Shown piece after piece: positions 22,729-34,991 of a DNA stretch of 64,000 nucleotides. Both the position numbers and the translations under genes were made by a program. The notes beneath the pieces were generated by a model. That model was not told the origin of the DNA, made no database searches, and saw only the letters and a list, made by a program, of their open reading frames with translations. The DNA is from Jacaranda mimosifolia (lineage: Eukaryota; Streptophyta; Magnoliopsida; Lamiales; Bignoniaceae). Every line of letters starts with the position of its first letter. The first letter of the stretch is position 1. The DNA lies in contig CM032126.1 of NCBI GenBank assembly GCA_018894105.1, positions 7,653,001-7,717,000 on the forward strand. Direction: 5' to 3'.

Positions 22729-22860
22729 CGCGCGTGCATGCGCACGTGAGAGAGAGAGAGAGGAACTATTCTTGTTACTATTTAATTTATAAAATCATTA
22801 AGATAAGAAAACAAATTAAATCTTTTGTCACTTAATATATATATATATATATATATAAGT
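22641..22860. repeat. Compound microsatellite (CT, TA, TG, GC, GA)
   Basis: A succession of CT repeats (22632-22660), a TA run (22681-22696), a TG run (22696-22723), GCGCGTGCATGCGCACG-like alternating purine-pyrimidine sequence (about 22725-22746) and a GA run (22748-22762), then a TA run at 22836-22857. The long alternating TG/CG tract is of the kind that can adopt Z-DNA. Confidence 0.8.
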
Positions 22861-24777
22861 GACGATTTTGTCATTAATTTGTTTTTCTTTTTATATTGTG
22901 CAAAATAAAAATAAATTATGAGGAAAGTATGTATGATTTTAAAACAAAGAGCGGATATTTATCTAATTATACAGAATCGTAGGGTGGTGCTGTCATTGTT
23001 CCCAAAATTCATAAATCAAAGATGTCTCATATGCATGTCGGTTAATATCATTAAATATTTAATAAATTTGTAATTACCATACCATAAGAATTAAGTATAG
23101 TTTTTATTGACAGGATCACCGACCAAATATTTCATTCTCAACGGAGTCGAAGACATGCCATGCATGTACATTAGCTAAAGCGTACAGTAATGGGTAACGA
23201 AGCTAGTACACTAAAGTAAAATATACACTTAAAAAATAATAAAAACGCATAAAAACCATGCAATGAAGATTAAAGTTTGGCTTCATAGGGGATATCTATC
23301 TATCTTTCTCCATCAAAACTTTAAAATAAAAGAAATACAGAAAAATACCGCACATTTCTTTTTCCCCTTATATCAGTGAAAAATTATGGACTGACGCTGT
23401 GCGGGTGAAAGAGAAAGAGAAATTTACAGAATTATAAAAGCACACGCACATTAAATGCTACTAATAACGCATTCATCTTAAATTTAGTCAAAAACGTAAA
23501 TTTAAGGAAGCATTCAAAACCATAATTAAATATATTTCATAAATTTTAAGAGGTTTAAGACAAGATGGAAAAGAAACCCCCAAAATCTTTTTTTTCTTTT
23601 TTCTTTTTTGATATAACCAAGAAATTTTCAAACTTGGAAAGAAAAAGAAAAATTAAAAGAAAAGCTTAGGTGGGCTGGCACGCACTCCCAAGATGCGCGC
23701 GGTTTTGAGCATCGCACGAAAGAATAGAATCCTCTCACACTCGCTCACATTATGGTGCTGATTCGTGAAAAGCCGACGGCATCCCACCGCCAGCCCCACG
23801 GCCCACCCCCACAACCCGTCTTTGGAATTTATAAGGGAAAAAAAATACAAATTATCAAATGCAACACTCAAATTATGCTATATTGACACGTGGCTTTTTC
23901 AACACAGACATAGCATTAACATTCTCAAATTCCATTTTGATATTTAAAATTTTATTTCTCATTAGAAAAATCAAAAATCTTGAAATAATTTATAAAGTAT
24001 TTTTTCTTATTTATCAACATACTTTTTCTATTCTATTACATATGTCGTGGAACAGTACATTGTGAACATACACTCAATTTTGCCAACAAAATGAGGCAGA
24101 CAAAAATTCCAGAATGCCAAAAACCCCTCAAATCCCCCACTCACACATATATATCATATATTTTATTATTATTTATAAAATATAAATATACTTAATTCTA
24201 TTTTCACCCCAAATACCTAATAAAAAAATATTGATTTGACCATCATAATAAAAAACTCTCAAAATATTTTTCATCTATTTTCCTAAAACATAAACAAAAA
24301 TTCATCATATTCTCTAACGGCACTCCCAAAATTCATTTCCTCAAAACATAACCTAAATATTTCACATCTCATGATAAATTTAATAATATATAAAGATCAG
24401 AATATATTTATGTATGTGTGTGTGTGTGTATATATGTAGGGGTCAATACTTAACACTAGAATGGAAAGCTTGACTCCATGCAAATGCACATCCGTAGCTC
24501 CCTCCTTAAATACTCCCACCTGCCACCAAACCTTATACATTGAGACCAAACCTTAGCTATCCACATTCCAACTTGCTATCTCCCGATTTCCTCCTCCCCT
24601 ATTTATTTCAACTTCCCCTCAGGCACAAACATCCATATTTCACCCTTCTTTCATGCACTTTACTCCCTTTCCAATTTCCATCTCCACTTTCCTCCACCCC
24701 GATTCGCGCATGAATACAAATCTTCATCCATAACAACCCAAAATCCCACTGCAATTAACTGGTCCCTTTTCTCACCC
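22861..24777. other. Upstream region of PME gene A
   Basis: Contains a GC-richer patch at about 23666-23825 (GGTGGGCTGGCACGCACTCC onwards) with frames on both strands but no recognisable product. A decayed ACCAAACATT-family MITE without clear ends lies at about 24145-24365. A TG/TA microsatellite is at 24413-24436. The last 300 bp are pyrimidine- and C-rich, like a plant core promoter and 5' leader; no single TATA box can be chosen with confidence. Confidence 0.5.
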
Positions 24778-27700
24778 ATGGCATCCGCTTTCACGAAAAC
24801 TCTGTTTTTGTTAGTACTATTTTTATGCTCTTTTAGCTGTGGGAAGTCGGATTTTGTTTCGCCGGAGTATTTGAACGTTCCGGCCTCGGAGTTTATTGGC
24901 TCGGTGAGGTCTACTATTGACATGATCCGGCAGGTGATTTCGATGGTGTCGCAGTTCGCCGGCGTGTTCGGCGATTTCCGGCTTAGTAATGCCGTTTCTG
25001 ACTGCCTTGATTTGATGGATCTTTCCGTGGACCAGTTGAGCTGGACGCTCTCCGCTTCTCAGAGTTCAAATGGTACCTTCTCACTTTTTCTTTTTTCCCT
25101 CATTTGCTTTTCTTAAAGTTCAATTATAGTACTGTGTAGCTTTAGTCTTTTCGGATGAAAAGAAGCAGAGAAAAGGAATGGCTAAAGAATGACGCTTTTG
25201 GTGTGATAGTGTATATGCATGGGGGAATTACTGATACTCATGGGGAAAATACGTTTTCCTCATTATTAAGTTAAAAACACAGATGTTTTCTTGGTCTATT
25301 CTGGATCCTCTGTTTCCACTATTTTCTAATTATCTACTCTATTTAAATGCAAAGTCGTGCATTTTCTATATATTTATGAATGATTTTAAAAGAAAAAATA
25401 TATATATTGATAGGCAATCTTACATTAATCGACCATAAAACTGTTTTCGTTTGCGAAAAAGTGTTTTTAATGTACTATCTGTAATGTAATATGACAGGCC
25501 ACTACAGCAAAAATTGGCTTATAAATCCCGTTACCGGACCTTTCAGGCCTAAGTGGGTGTTCTTTCAAATCATATATGTATATATCTATATATATATATG
25601 TTTTATTGTTGAAAATTGAAATTAAAGATACGTTATTTGTCCTATCTTCAACAAAAATATCAATTTGGTTTATTCTCATGTCAATAGCAATAATTTTCAA
25701 ATCTAAAATACATATTTTGTCAAAAAAGATTATATTTAATATGATATTTCACTAACTTTAAAATAATTAAAGCATAATTTCTCTCCCTCTATATATAACG
25801 CATGACTCTTACTAAACTTAATGATGATTTCTTATTTCAATATAATTTGATCAATGAGATATAAAAAATTTATTTCACTATAAATTAAATAATAATATCT
25901 TTTTCAATGAAATTTAAATAGTGCAACATAATAAAGTGATGAAATTCATAAATTATATTGACATAATTACATTAGAGTATTACTTTTAATTAAACAATTT
26001 AACATTTCTACATTACCAACTCAAATAACTTAACAAGGCCACGAATTGTTACAACAAGCATATATGATTTTTTATAACATAATTCAACAAAAAAATTCTA
26101 ACGGGATTTGCCTTATCGCGTCTACAGGCAAAGATAATAGCACCGGAAATGTGGGAGCTGATATGAAGACGTGGTTGAGTGGAGCACTGATCAATCAAGA
26201 TACTTGCAAAGAAGGCTTTGATGGTACAAATGGCATTGTCAAAAATTTGGTTGCTGGCAGCCTAGACCAAGTTACCTCATTAGTCTATGACATTCTTTCC
26301 AGTGTGAAGCCAACTCCTACTACCCCACCTAAAGCTGGTGGTGTAGGTGGTCGCAGTGGTGGTAAGGGCAGCGGCGGTGGTGGCGGAGGCGGCAGTTCCA
26401 GTGGTAGGAAACTTATTGCCAATAATGATCAATTTCCAGATTGGCTGAAATCCCATGATCGAAATCTCCTCCAAGCCGCCAATGGCGCCATGGCAGATGC
26501 AGTGGTTGCAGCAGATGGCACGGGGAATTTCACTACCATCAAGGATGCTATTCTTGCAGCCCCCGAATACAGCAGCAAAAGATATGTTATATACATCAAG
26601 AAAGGCGTTTACAGGGAGTATATTGAGATCAGTAAGAAGAAATGGAACATAATGATGGTTGGAGATGGGATAGATGTTACAGTTATTTCTGGTAATCGGA
26701 ACTTTGTCGATGGCTGGACCACCTACCGCTCTGCAACATTTGGTAAGAATAAGCTTTAATCTCACTTCCATTCGATATAGACAGGTTAAGTTCTCTTTAG
26801 TCGAATTCTACTAATTACAGAATAAGTATATAGACACAGATCGTATAATTGGTTTGAATTCTGTCTGATTGTTTGAGAAATTGTCGAGACTTAATAGGGG
26901 GGCCCTCTGCATATTGAAATAGTCTCATAACTATTGGATATATTCAATGTGGAGATGTGATTTTAATTGTTGTAGGTTGGAGTTAGACATATGTTCCATG
27001 CATCAACACTTCTTCGACAGTGATCCAGTCTAGTACAGTTGGGGCCAAAAAGAGAATTTATTGCTTTTGTGTACATCATGAGTAGACTTTTAGACATCCC
27101 CATGTAGCTAGCACATGGGACATGTCTCGAGGCATATTGGTCACTTGGTCTAATTGACTATTTAAGTGATTATCTTTTCATGATCCCATAATTCTTGAAC
27201 CTCGGACCCTTGCTTAACCATATTAGTGATTTGGGAAAACAAAGTTGTCTCAAGGTCGACCCCATACGTTGGTCAATCTTTGCATGTTCTAGTGGGCTCA
27301 TTGCCCTTGTATTTAGGACATCTTCACCTAATTGACATGATTAGAAGTCAGTTTTTGCCGAATTAGTGTTTGTTAGGTTTGTGCAACAGGGAAGAGCACA
27401 TGTTTTAGCTTAATTCAACTAAGACGTGAGAATGTTTAACTCATTGATTTTGTGCAAATGCAGCTGTTAAGGGGCAGGGATTCATAGCACGGGACATAAC
27501 ATTTGAGAACACGGCAGGGCCCGAAAAGCACCAGGCCGTGGCCTTCAGATCAGATTCCGACCTGTCGGTGTTGTACCGTTGCGCCATTAGGGGTTACCAG
27601 GACACTCTTTATGCCCATTCCCAGCGCCAGTTCTACAGGGAATGCCTAATTACTGGAACTGTTGATTTCATATTTGGAGATGGGACCGTCGTCTTCCAAA

Positions 27701-28152
27701 ACTGTCAAATCCAGGCCCGAAGAGGCCTCCCCAATCAAAAGAACACCATCACGGCTCAGGGCCGAAAGGAGCCCGTCGAAAATACAGGCTTTTCCGTCCA
27801 ATTTTGCAACATCTCAGTTGAGCCAGATGTGTCGAATTCCACCCAAACATACTTAGGCAGGCCCTGGAAACTCTATTCTCGCACGGTTATCATGCAATCT
27901 TACATTAGCAACGCCATCAGGCCCGAGGGGTGGCTGGAGTGGAACGGGGATTTCGCGCTGGACACCCTGTTTTATGGCGAGTACATGAACTACGGGCCGG
28001 GTTCTGCATTGCGGAGCCGCGTGAAATGGCCCGGTTACCGTGTTTTTAATAGCTCGGCTGAAGCAAATAACTTCACGGTTTCTCAGTTCATTATTGGGAA
28101 CACGTGGTTGCCCTCGACAGGGGTCAGGTACACAGCGGGCCTGGCGGTTTGA
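24778..28152 (+). CDS. PME gene A: pectin methylesterase with pro-region
   Basis: Removes methyl groups from homogalacturonan in the cell wall (carbohydrate esterase family 8). Exons 24778-25072, 26128-26742 and 27464-28152 (GT-AG introns of 1055 and 721 bp) join in frame to 532 aa. Residues 1-24 form a signal peptide. An inhibitor-like pro-region covers about 30-160 but keeps only one pair of its four usual cysteines (C76, C125). A glycine-rich linker (about 169-191) leads to RKLI at 192-195, matching the RRLL/RKLL-type processing site. Catalytic motifs are all present: GVYRE (258-262), QAV (327-329), QDTL with D350, DFIFG with D371, LGRPW with R436. The start ATG is at CCCATGGC, directly before the signal peptide. 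It resembles the PPE8B-like group by linker and PMEI type; that is an inference. It lies 3.6 kb upstream of PME gene B, same strand. Confidence 0.93.
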
Positions 28153-28509
28153 GGGTGAAATTTTTCTGAGCGAATATTTGGTACCATTGATTTGTTGGAG
28201 ATGAATAGAAGGGAAGATAAATGATTATTTCCATCAACGGGTGGTGGGTTTTGTTGCCTTGGAAATGCACAGTTTGTGATGGTGGATGAAGTATTTGTTT
28301 ATGGGATTGATATTAAATTGTTATATATCTACTTTTATGGAAGCTATGGTTAGATTAAAATTATATCGAATATATTACCTATCTTTGTTTTCTCCTTCTG
28401 GCTGAAAAAATGTTAGATAAAACTACAACAATGTTAATCTTGACTTAATTTTTATAAATGACACATAATTATGTACGGAGAGTATACCATTCAATCTCAT
28501 AGAGGAAGC
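28153..28509 (+). other. 3' flank of PME gene A
   Basis: Probable 3' untranslated region and downstream spacer. No canonical AATAAA stands out close to the stop; AGATAAATGATT at about 28195 and GATATTAAATTG at 28309 are candidates. Ends at a MITE. Confidence 0.4.
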
Positions 28510-28512
28510 TAA

Positions 28513-28861
28513 GGGCTTGTTTGGTTTTATTTCCATTTCCATCATTTCCAAAATTGTGAAAATTAGTTATGTGATATGATGTGAAAATGGAAATGTATTT
28601 GGATGAAATGTTTGAAAATGTAATGATTATGTTGGAAATATAATTATTATATAGGTTGTAGGTAGAGAGAAATAGAAATAATAGAATAGAGAGAGAAGAT
28701 ATATAAGTTATTAAGAAAATATATATAAGTTATTGGAGAATGTGTTTTGAAAATGAAAATTGAAATTATGTTGGGTGAAATTTTTTAAAAAGTGATGATT
28801 TCTGTTTCTGCAATAGTAAAATTGGTGGAAAATGGGTTTGGAAATAAAACCAAACAGGCTC
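28513..28861. mobile_element. Tourist-like MITE (GGGCTTGTTTGG), 349 bp
   Basis: Terminal inverted repeats of about 22 bp: GGGCTTGTTTGGTTTTATTT on the left, and the reverse complement of GGAAATAAAACCAAACAGGC on the right. Perfect TAA duplications sit at 28510-28512 and 28862-28864. The interior is similar to 39711-40061 (351 bp), so both belong to one family. Non-coding. Confidence 0.8.
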
Positions 28862-28864
28862 TAA

Positions 28865-29463
28865 ATCTGCCATCAACAAGGAAAATTATTGTATGAATTT
28901 TCGTAAAAATACTAAATAGTGAGAATCTCAATGCTAACCTAATACGATGGATTATCTGATATTTTCGCATTAGGCGCATAAGAATTTTTTCGAAACAAAT
29001 TCAGAATGCAACAATTACGCAATGAGAAGACAGACGATAGCGACTATTTTGGTTTTATAAAATAATTAGAATTATACATTGATGAGAAAGACTTTGATCT
29101 TATCACCTGGTCAAAAGATTGAAACATTAACATATTGCAAATTTTAAAGAAAAAAATATGGGTATCCCAGGGGATCAATTACAATGACTTTTGTGCTGAT
29201 GATATTCTTTTCTGTACTCCATCTATCAAAAAACTATCCTTGTCTCGTGTTTATCTTCACTAGGAAAGCTGCAAATTTGAAAATATTATCCTTTTGTATT
29301 CCACTTGGCCTTCTAATTTGATTTGTCTCACAAGCTTATATCTTCTTGATCTTGATGGTTAACACTTAACCGCACCACATAGTGCTGCTTCCTTTGCCTA
29401 CATCTTCTCTAATGGAGTATGTTACGTATATAGAATACACTCCAAGCACTAACATATATTTTA
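28865..29463. other. Spacer with possible LRR-type relic
   Basis: Around 29190-29365 (+), one frame reads SIKKLSLSRVYLH, a stop, then KFENIILLYSTWPSNLICLTSLYLLDLDG in pieces. Its leucine spacing looks like leucine-rich repeats of F-box or NLR proteins. With stops and no flanking domain this is at best an ancient relic. The rest is unassigned. Confidence 0.25.
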
Positions 29464-29854
29464 GAGGGGGTTTCAGTGAGCTCATAAGCTCCTCAAAATA
29501 TCTTATAAGATATTTGAGAGTTCATAAAATGTCAAAAAGTATTTGGTAATTTTTTTTAAAAAAAAAAGAAATTATAAGCTTTTAAAATAAGATGTTATGA
29601 GTTTATAAGTTCTTTTTAAAAAAATAAAAAGTCCCTAACTCATTTTTAAGATCTTAACAAGCTTTTTTAATTTTAATCGTATTAATTACAAAATTGTCAT
29701 TACTAACATTTTATAAATTTCAAGATCATATTATATCCAAACATTTTAAGAATTTATTTTTTTTTAAAAAATTGATATCTTATAAACTCCAAAAAATATC
29801 TTATAAATGTAAGAGCTTATAAGACCTTTTAAATAAGTTTAACCAAACACCCTC
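29464..29854. mobile_element. Tourist-like MITE, copy 2 of the 642-1021 family
   Basis: A 391-bp element between TTA (29461-29463) and TTA (29855-29857), with terminal repeats GAGGGGGTTT and, from the other end, GAGGGTGTTTGGTTAAAC. Inner blocks such as TCTTATAAGATATTT and AATAAGTTTAACC match copy 1 in inverse orientation. Confidence 0.7.
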
Positions 29855-29857
29855 TTA

Positions 29858-30449
29858 GTTGAATGCAAGTTAAAAAGAGCAAATAGCCTGCAAGAACTTT
29901 GAGTATAAAACTACAGGAAGCCTTTTGTATTAGCATTTTTCATTCTTTCATAATTTATTAAATTGCCAGTAGTGAGCTGACTGGTGAGAATATTTGCTGG
30001 TACATCAAACATAAAAAAGGAAAAGATTTTTCCTTTTATTATTTGTTTTTTCACAAAAATGAAAGAAAAATTGTGTGTGTGTGTGTTTATGTCTTTCGTG
30101 ATATTTATAATGTTTTTGGGACATGGGCATGCCGGGTTTTTTATGGCATGCCGGGTTTTTTTATGGTACTTGAAGTACTAGGTAATTGGATTTGATATTG
30201 ATGAAGTTAGGCAGACAAAAGAAATTGCCATAGCTCGCATGATGCAACTTAGAAGAATATTTTTGCAATTTGGAGCTTGCAAACAGTTAAAACAAAACTT
30301 ACCATTTATAATTTGTGATAATATTTTTGTTACTATACTCAAAATAACAACTTAATTATAATTTTTATCTCTATTAAATTTGCAAAATAAATTTGTGCAA
30401 TAAAATAAGATTTTATCAGTACGACAACATGCTTGTTAAATATGCACTA

Positions 30450-30485
<36 letters not shown>

Positions 30486-30575
30486 ACATACATATATATT
30501 TCTTGTAGTATATACAATGATTTTTGTATAGTTGATGATCGAGTCATGTTGTTTATAAAAAGAAAGGAGAAGTTA
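29858..30575. other. Spacer with microsatellites
   Basis: Includes a short duplication of ATGGCATGCCGGGTTTTTT-like sequence near 30127-30165 and TA/TG repeats at 30451-30485. Small frames here are driven by the repeats and are not called. Confidence 0.5.
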
Positions 30576-30969
30576 GGGCCTGTTTGTTGTATCTTAAAGC
30601 TCCTTTTCATATTTTACACTATTTGAGAATTAAAAATTATTTGTCTATATTTATTTACTAAAATTTTATTTATTTTTTATTTTTAGTTTTTTCTATACCC
30701 ATCTTATAATTCTACTATCATATCAATTAATTTTAAATTGAAAATTAATATAAACTACCCACTCGCTACTTCAAAACAATCAAAATTTACATATTTTTTA
30801 TACATAAAAAATATAAACTTAATAAATGCCATTCTTAATCTACCCTAACAAAACTTTGAAATATATCATTCAAGTAAACTTTTATTTCTAAATAAAAATC
30901 GACAATTATTTTTTCACATTTTAAAAATGAGGAAATGCAATTGAAATGGAAACACAACTAAATAGGCAC
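30576..30969. mobile_element. Tourist-like MITE (GGGCCTGTTTGTTGT)
   Basis: Left terminus GGGCCTGTTTGTTGT after TTA; right terminus reading GTGCCTATTTAGTTGT on the other strand. The target duplication is imperfect (TTA versus TTT). About 394 bp, AT-rich, non-coding. Confidence 0.55.
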
Positions 30970-31788
30970 TTTTAACTTTCACCATGCGTGAATATCCATC
31001 TTCTCACTCACTTCAATGCCATGAGCTTTTGAAATGCTAGGCCATTTCAAACTCAAGCTAAGTCAAGCAATAGAAGGGACAATCTTGCTGTGGACATAGA
31101 TTGTTCTTGGCCCACAATGGTATATAATAGACAATGCACAAAGTATATCCAATTATCCTTTCGAACTAATATTCAATTATTTGGTTATAAAACAGTAGTT
31201 CAGATCTTCTATTTCGAATTAATTTTTTTATTATAAATTTTTTGTAAAATAAATAAAATATTAAAATATCACATATAAATACATGTGTGGAAAGCTAGGA
31301 TCTTTCAGAAAATGAATTATGGATCATCATTAATTACTCTAAAACTTGTGAGTAACTAAAGAGATACCCACTTTAAAAATAGGTTTTTCCATCTTCAGCT
31401 CACACACCATATATATTTTTCCCAACAGAAGCAACTAACACGTCAAGATGCAAAATTCAGCAAAAATCGGGGCACTAAGTGGAGGTCTAGTAAGAGAAAC
31501 AAGGACGAGAAGAAAATTCGGGGAAATTGATGTGAAGGATAGAATGCCAATCATCCGTTGTCTAAAATTTCTCTAATCCAGACCTCACTTGCTTAACTAC
31601 GACACAAGCAACGGCACTCGATCCACACTCGATAAATAACAATCAATGAAAAATAAGTAAAAATAAATACAAAAAAGAAGGAAAAAAGAAAAAACACACA
31701 CACACACACACACAATAGAAAACAAGAATTCTGCCTTGGCTCAATTCAAAAACAGCCAAGGCAGAGAGAAAAATTTTCTCCAACCGCA
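30970..31788 (+). promoter_or_regulatory. Upstream region of PME gene B
   Basis: TATA-like sequences occur at about 31122-31131 (TATATAATAG) and 31408-31416 (ATATATATT). A CA repeat (31694-31715) lies about 75 bases before the ATG and is probably in the leader. The transcription start cannot be fixed from sequence. Confidence 0.35.
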
Positions 31789-33713
31789 ATGGCTTTCCAG
31801 GATTTCGACCTGATTTCACAACGCAGACAGCAAGAGCGAAGACAGAAGATCAGAAGAAGGATAACAATTGCAGTCGTTTCCATCGTCGTCGTCCTCCTCA
31901 TCGTTGCCGGGGCAGCATGCGCTTTTCTGTACAAAACCAAGAGTGAGGAGGTGACCGCGGAGCAAAATACCAAGGAAACTTCCCCCCGGAAAACTATAAA
32001 CACGGCAGAGAAGGCCGTGAAAACAGTCTGCGCCAGCACGGATTACAAGAAAACCTGCGAAGACAGCCTCCTGAAGGAATTCAAGGCGAATTCCAGCGCT
32101 CAGCCTGTAGATATCCTCCGGGCCTCATTTGCCGTTGTCTCTGAGGAGATTGATAAAGTCATCAAGAAATCATCGGATATCAAATTCGACAGCCCGATGA
32201 AAAAGGCCGCATTTGATGATTGTTTGGTGCTCCTGAATGATGCCAGGGAGGAGCTGAACAGCTCGATTTCGAGTATTCAGGGGAAAGATTTGGGGAAACT
32301 TTCGTCCGTAAAGCCTGATTTGAACAACTGGTTGAGCGCCGTATTGTCTTATCAGCAGACATGTATTGATGGATTCCCTGACGGGGAGGAGAAGAATTCC
32401 ATGCAAAAACTGTTGAACACTTCTAAGGAACTTGGCAGCAATGCCCTTGCCATTGTTTCTCAGGTGTCCTCCATACTTAAGATATTCCAGGGTTCCAAAT
32501 CACAACGAAGACTTTTGGCTTTGGATGTAGCCGGATTGCCCACATGGATGAATCAAGAAGACAGGAGAATGTTGAAAGCAGATGGGTCTAAATTTACTCC
32601 AAATGTGACTGTGGCAAAAGACGGCAGCGGAAATTTTACTACTGTTTCTGCAGCTTTGAATGCAATTCCTGAGAAATACACCGGACGGTATGTTAGTGCC
32701 TGTTTTTATCAAAAAAAATGTCAAATTGAAACGACTTCTTTATATCAATGAGCTGAATTTGATCATGCAGATATGTGATTTATGTCAAAGAAGGTATCTA
32801 TGATGAGAATGTTATAGTTACCAAGAAGATGGTAAATGTAACAATGTATGGTGATGGATCTCAGAAGAGTGTTGTCACAGGAAGAAAGAATTATGTAGAT
32901 GGAGTACCAACTTATCAGACAGCCACATTTGGTAATAAGAGAATATAATTCTAGGTTGCAATTTCTTATAAGAATTCCCACATTGAGACCATATTGAATT
33001 GCATTTTATTTGCAGCTGTTCTAGGAGAAGGATTCATGGCACAATCCCTTGGGTTTAGAAACACAGCCGGCCCAGAAAAGCATCAAGCGGTGGCTCTTAG
33101 AGTCCAAGCAGACCGTTCGATTTTTATCAACTGCAGAATGGAAGGGTACCAGGACACTCTTTACGCCCAAACACACAGACAATTCTACAGAAGCTGTTAT
33201 ATCACCGGGACAGTTGATTTCATCTTCGGTGATGCAGCGGCCGTTTTCCAAAACTGCATGATCTACGTCCGAAAGCCTATGGACAACCAGCAGAACATCG
33301 TGACGGCTCAGGGCAGGATTGATAAGAGGGAAACCACGGGGATTGTCCTTCAAAACTGTCGTATTTTGGCAGATGACAAGCTGGAGCCTGAGAAGGCGAG
33401 ATTCAAGAGCTATCTTGGCAGGCCATGGAAGGAGTACTCCAGAACCGTTGTCATGGAATCTGAGATTGGCGATCTGATTCAGCCTGAGGGCTGGATGGAA
33501 TGGAGTGGAGATTTTGCGCTCAAAACTCTCTACTACGCAGAGTATAACAACAAAGGGTCGGGATCTAGTACTGCTGGTAGAGTGAAATGGCCAGGCTACA
33601 AAAGTACTATTAAGAGGGAAGAGGCCATGGTATACAGTGTTGGTCCTTTCTTACAGGGTGAAAGCTGGCTGAAGAATGCTGATGTTCCCGTCCGTTTTGG
33701 CATGTTCTCTTGA
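31789..33713 (+). CDS. PME gene B: membrane-anchored pectin methylesterase
   Basis: Family 8 pectin methylesterase acting on cell-wall pectin. Exons 31789-32687, 32771-32931 and 33016-33713 (introns of only 83 and 84 bp) join to 585 aa. Residues 1-24 are charged and basic, followed by a hydrophobic segment at about 25-47, a likely signal anchor. The inhibitor-like pro-region (about 70-230) keeps all four cysteines (C81, C90, C145, C192). The processing motif RRLL is at 240-243, with a second RRML at 259-262. Catalytic motifs: GIYDE (308-312), QAV (377-379), QDTL with D400, DFIFG with D421, LGRPW with R489. The second intron lies at the same codon as intron 2 of PME gene A; the first does not. 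The MAFQDFD start resembles the Arabidopsis PME21/28 pollen group; this is from memory and not tested. Confidence 0.94.
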
Positions 33714-34628
33714 GTCTTTGTCTGTTTCTTGAGTTTGATGCAGAAAGGTATTAAAGATTTAGGAAATGTTTTTTTTTATCTGATGATTAATTTTACGTCG
33801 ATTTTTTCATAATTTACAAAATATGCGCCTCATCAGTAATCATAATTGTATAAGTTTCTTATAGTACTTAGTTTCCAAAAGTGAAGAAATAAAACACTAT
33901 GTATTATGTTTTATATTCTCACTTTTCCATCCACAACACGAGTTGTTGGATGTTTTAATAAAACTAACACATGCTACCTAGAGTTTTCAAAGAAAACTAC
34001 TCATTGTGTATTACCTTCTTTTTTTTTTTTTTTTTTTTTTTTTTTCTCAAAAAAACTTTTGAATAAAAGAAAGTTTCCAAGTCAGGCATGCAAACAGGGA
34101 CGAAAGCAGAGGAATCCAGAACAACATTGTCTCTTCTCTCGGTGTTCTTTTAAAAGATATTTAGTGTAACTTTGGTTCATCTAACACTCAAGAGTGAGCT
34201 TGTTATATCCCACAAGTGATATATCCCAAAAACGGCACAATTATAACCCTGTTGCACCTATATTTTAAGAAGGGATCGTGCACTTGTTTTAAGATGACTT
34301 TGTCCTACGGTCGTCCCACCTATCTTTGCACATGTTTGTTTTACTCTTGTCCCACTGCTATATTTTAATCACTAATGCAGGCCATTCAGCCATGGCAACG
34401 AGGGCCGGGCTAGTATAATGATATACGATCCTATTCCCCAAGCAAAATAGACTCAACTCCTGTCCATAAGCCCATTTGGCAATTTGACCGCCCAAACTTT
34501 CATCGCAGGCCCTGCAATTGTTACCCGGCAGCAATTGCCGTCGTGGAAACAGATATATACCCGAGGGATTCCGTACAGATCCTGCGGAATGGACATCATT
34601 GGAGCCCAATGCTGCAACACCAAATCTC
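33714..34628. other. Downstream of PME gene B
   Basis: Probable 3' untranslated region. A possible poly(A) signal AATAAA lies near 33887-33893. Then come a poly-T run at about 34018-34045 and a mixed-composition stretch (34200-34620) with overlapping frames on both strands that match nothing I know. Confidence 0.45.
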
Positions 34629-34631
34629 TTA

Positions 34632-34991
34632 CTGTTTGGTTTTGTTTTTACTCATTATTTTCATTTTTTTTTTAAAAATAAAAATAGAAAATTATCAACT
34701 GTTCCCTCATTTTCACAAATATTTTTATTCTTAACATATTTTTCTAAATACATTCTTATATTCTCTCTTCATTTCCACATCTTATTTTCTCCTACTCTCA
34801 TTTGCATGACTTTTAATACAAAAACACAACAATCAAATATATTTTATTTTCAACCCTAAACAATCATTTTATTTTTAAACTAAACATCCAAATAATATTT
34901 TATTTTCAAACTCATACTTATAACTAACTTTTCACCTTTTCATTTTACCAGAAAATGAAAATACCTCTAGCAAACAAAACCAAGTGTGCAG
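34632..34991. mobile_element. MITE with TTACTG...TGGTTTTGT ends, first of a pair
   Basis: The left end CTTACTGTTTGGTTTTGTTT and the reverse complement of the right end (CTTACTGCACACTTGGTTTTG) form an interrupted inverted repeat that includes the TTA/TAA target. Interior blocks such as AAAATAGAAAATTATCAACT recur in the adjacent second copy. Confidence 0.55.

Noticed and set aside
25073..25116. PME A ending at 25116 as a short protein
   Set aside because: The frame simply reads into intron 1 past a GT donor.
26046..26127. Upstream extension of PME A exon 2 to an ATG at 26046
   Set aside because: This part is intron: an AG acceptor at 26126-26127 gives a perfect in-frame join with exon 1, which carries the signal peptide.
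32688..32751. PME B exon 1 extended to the stop at 32751
   Set aside because: The GTATGT donor at 32688 and the acceptor before 32771 restore the conserved YVIYVKEG motif; the extension is intron 1.
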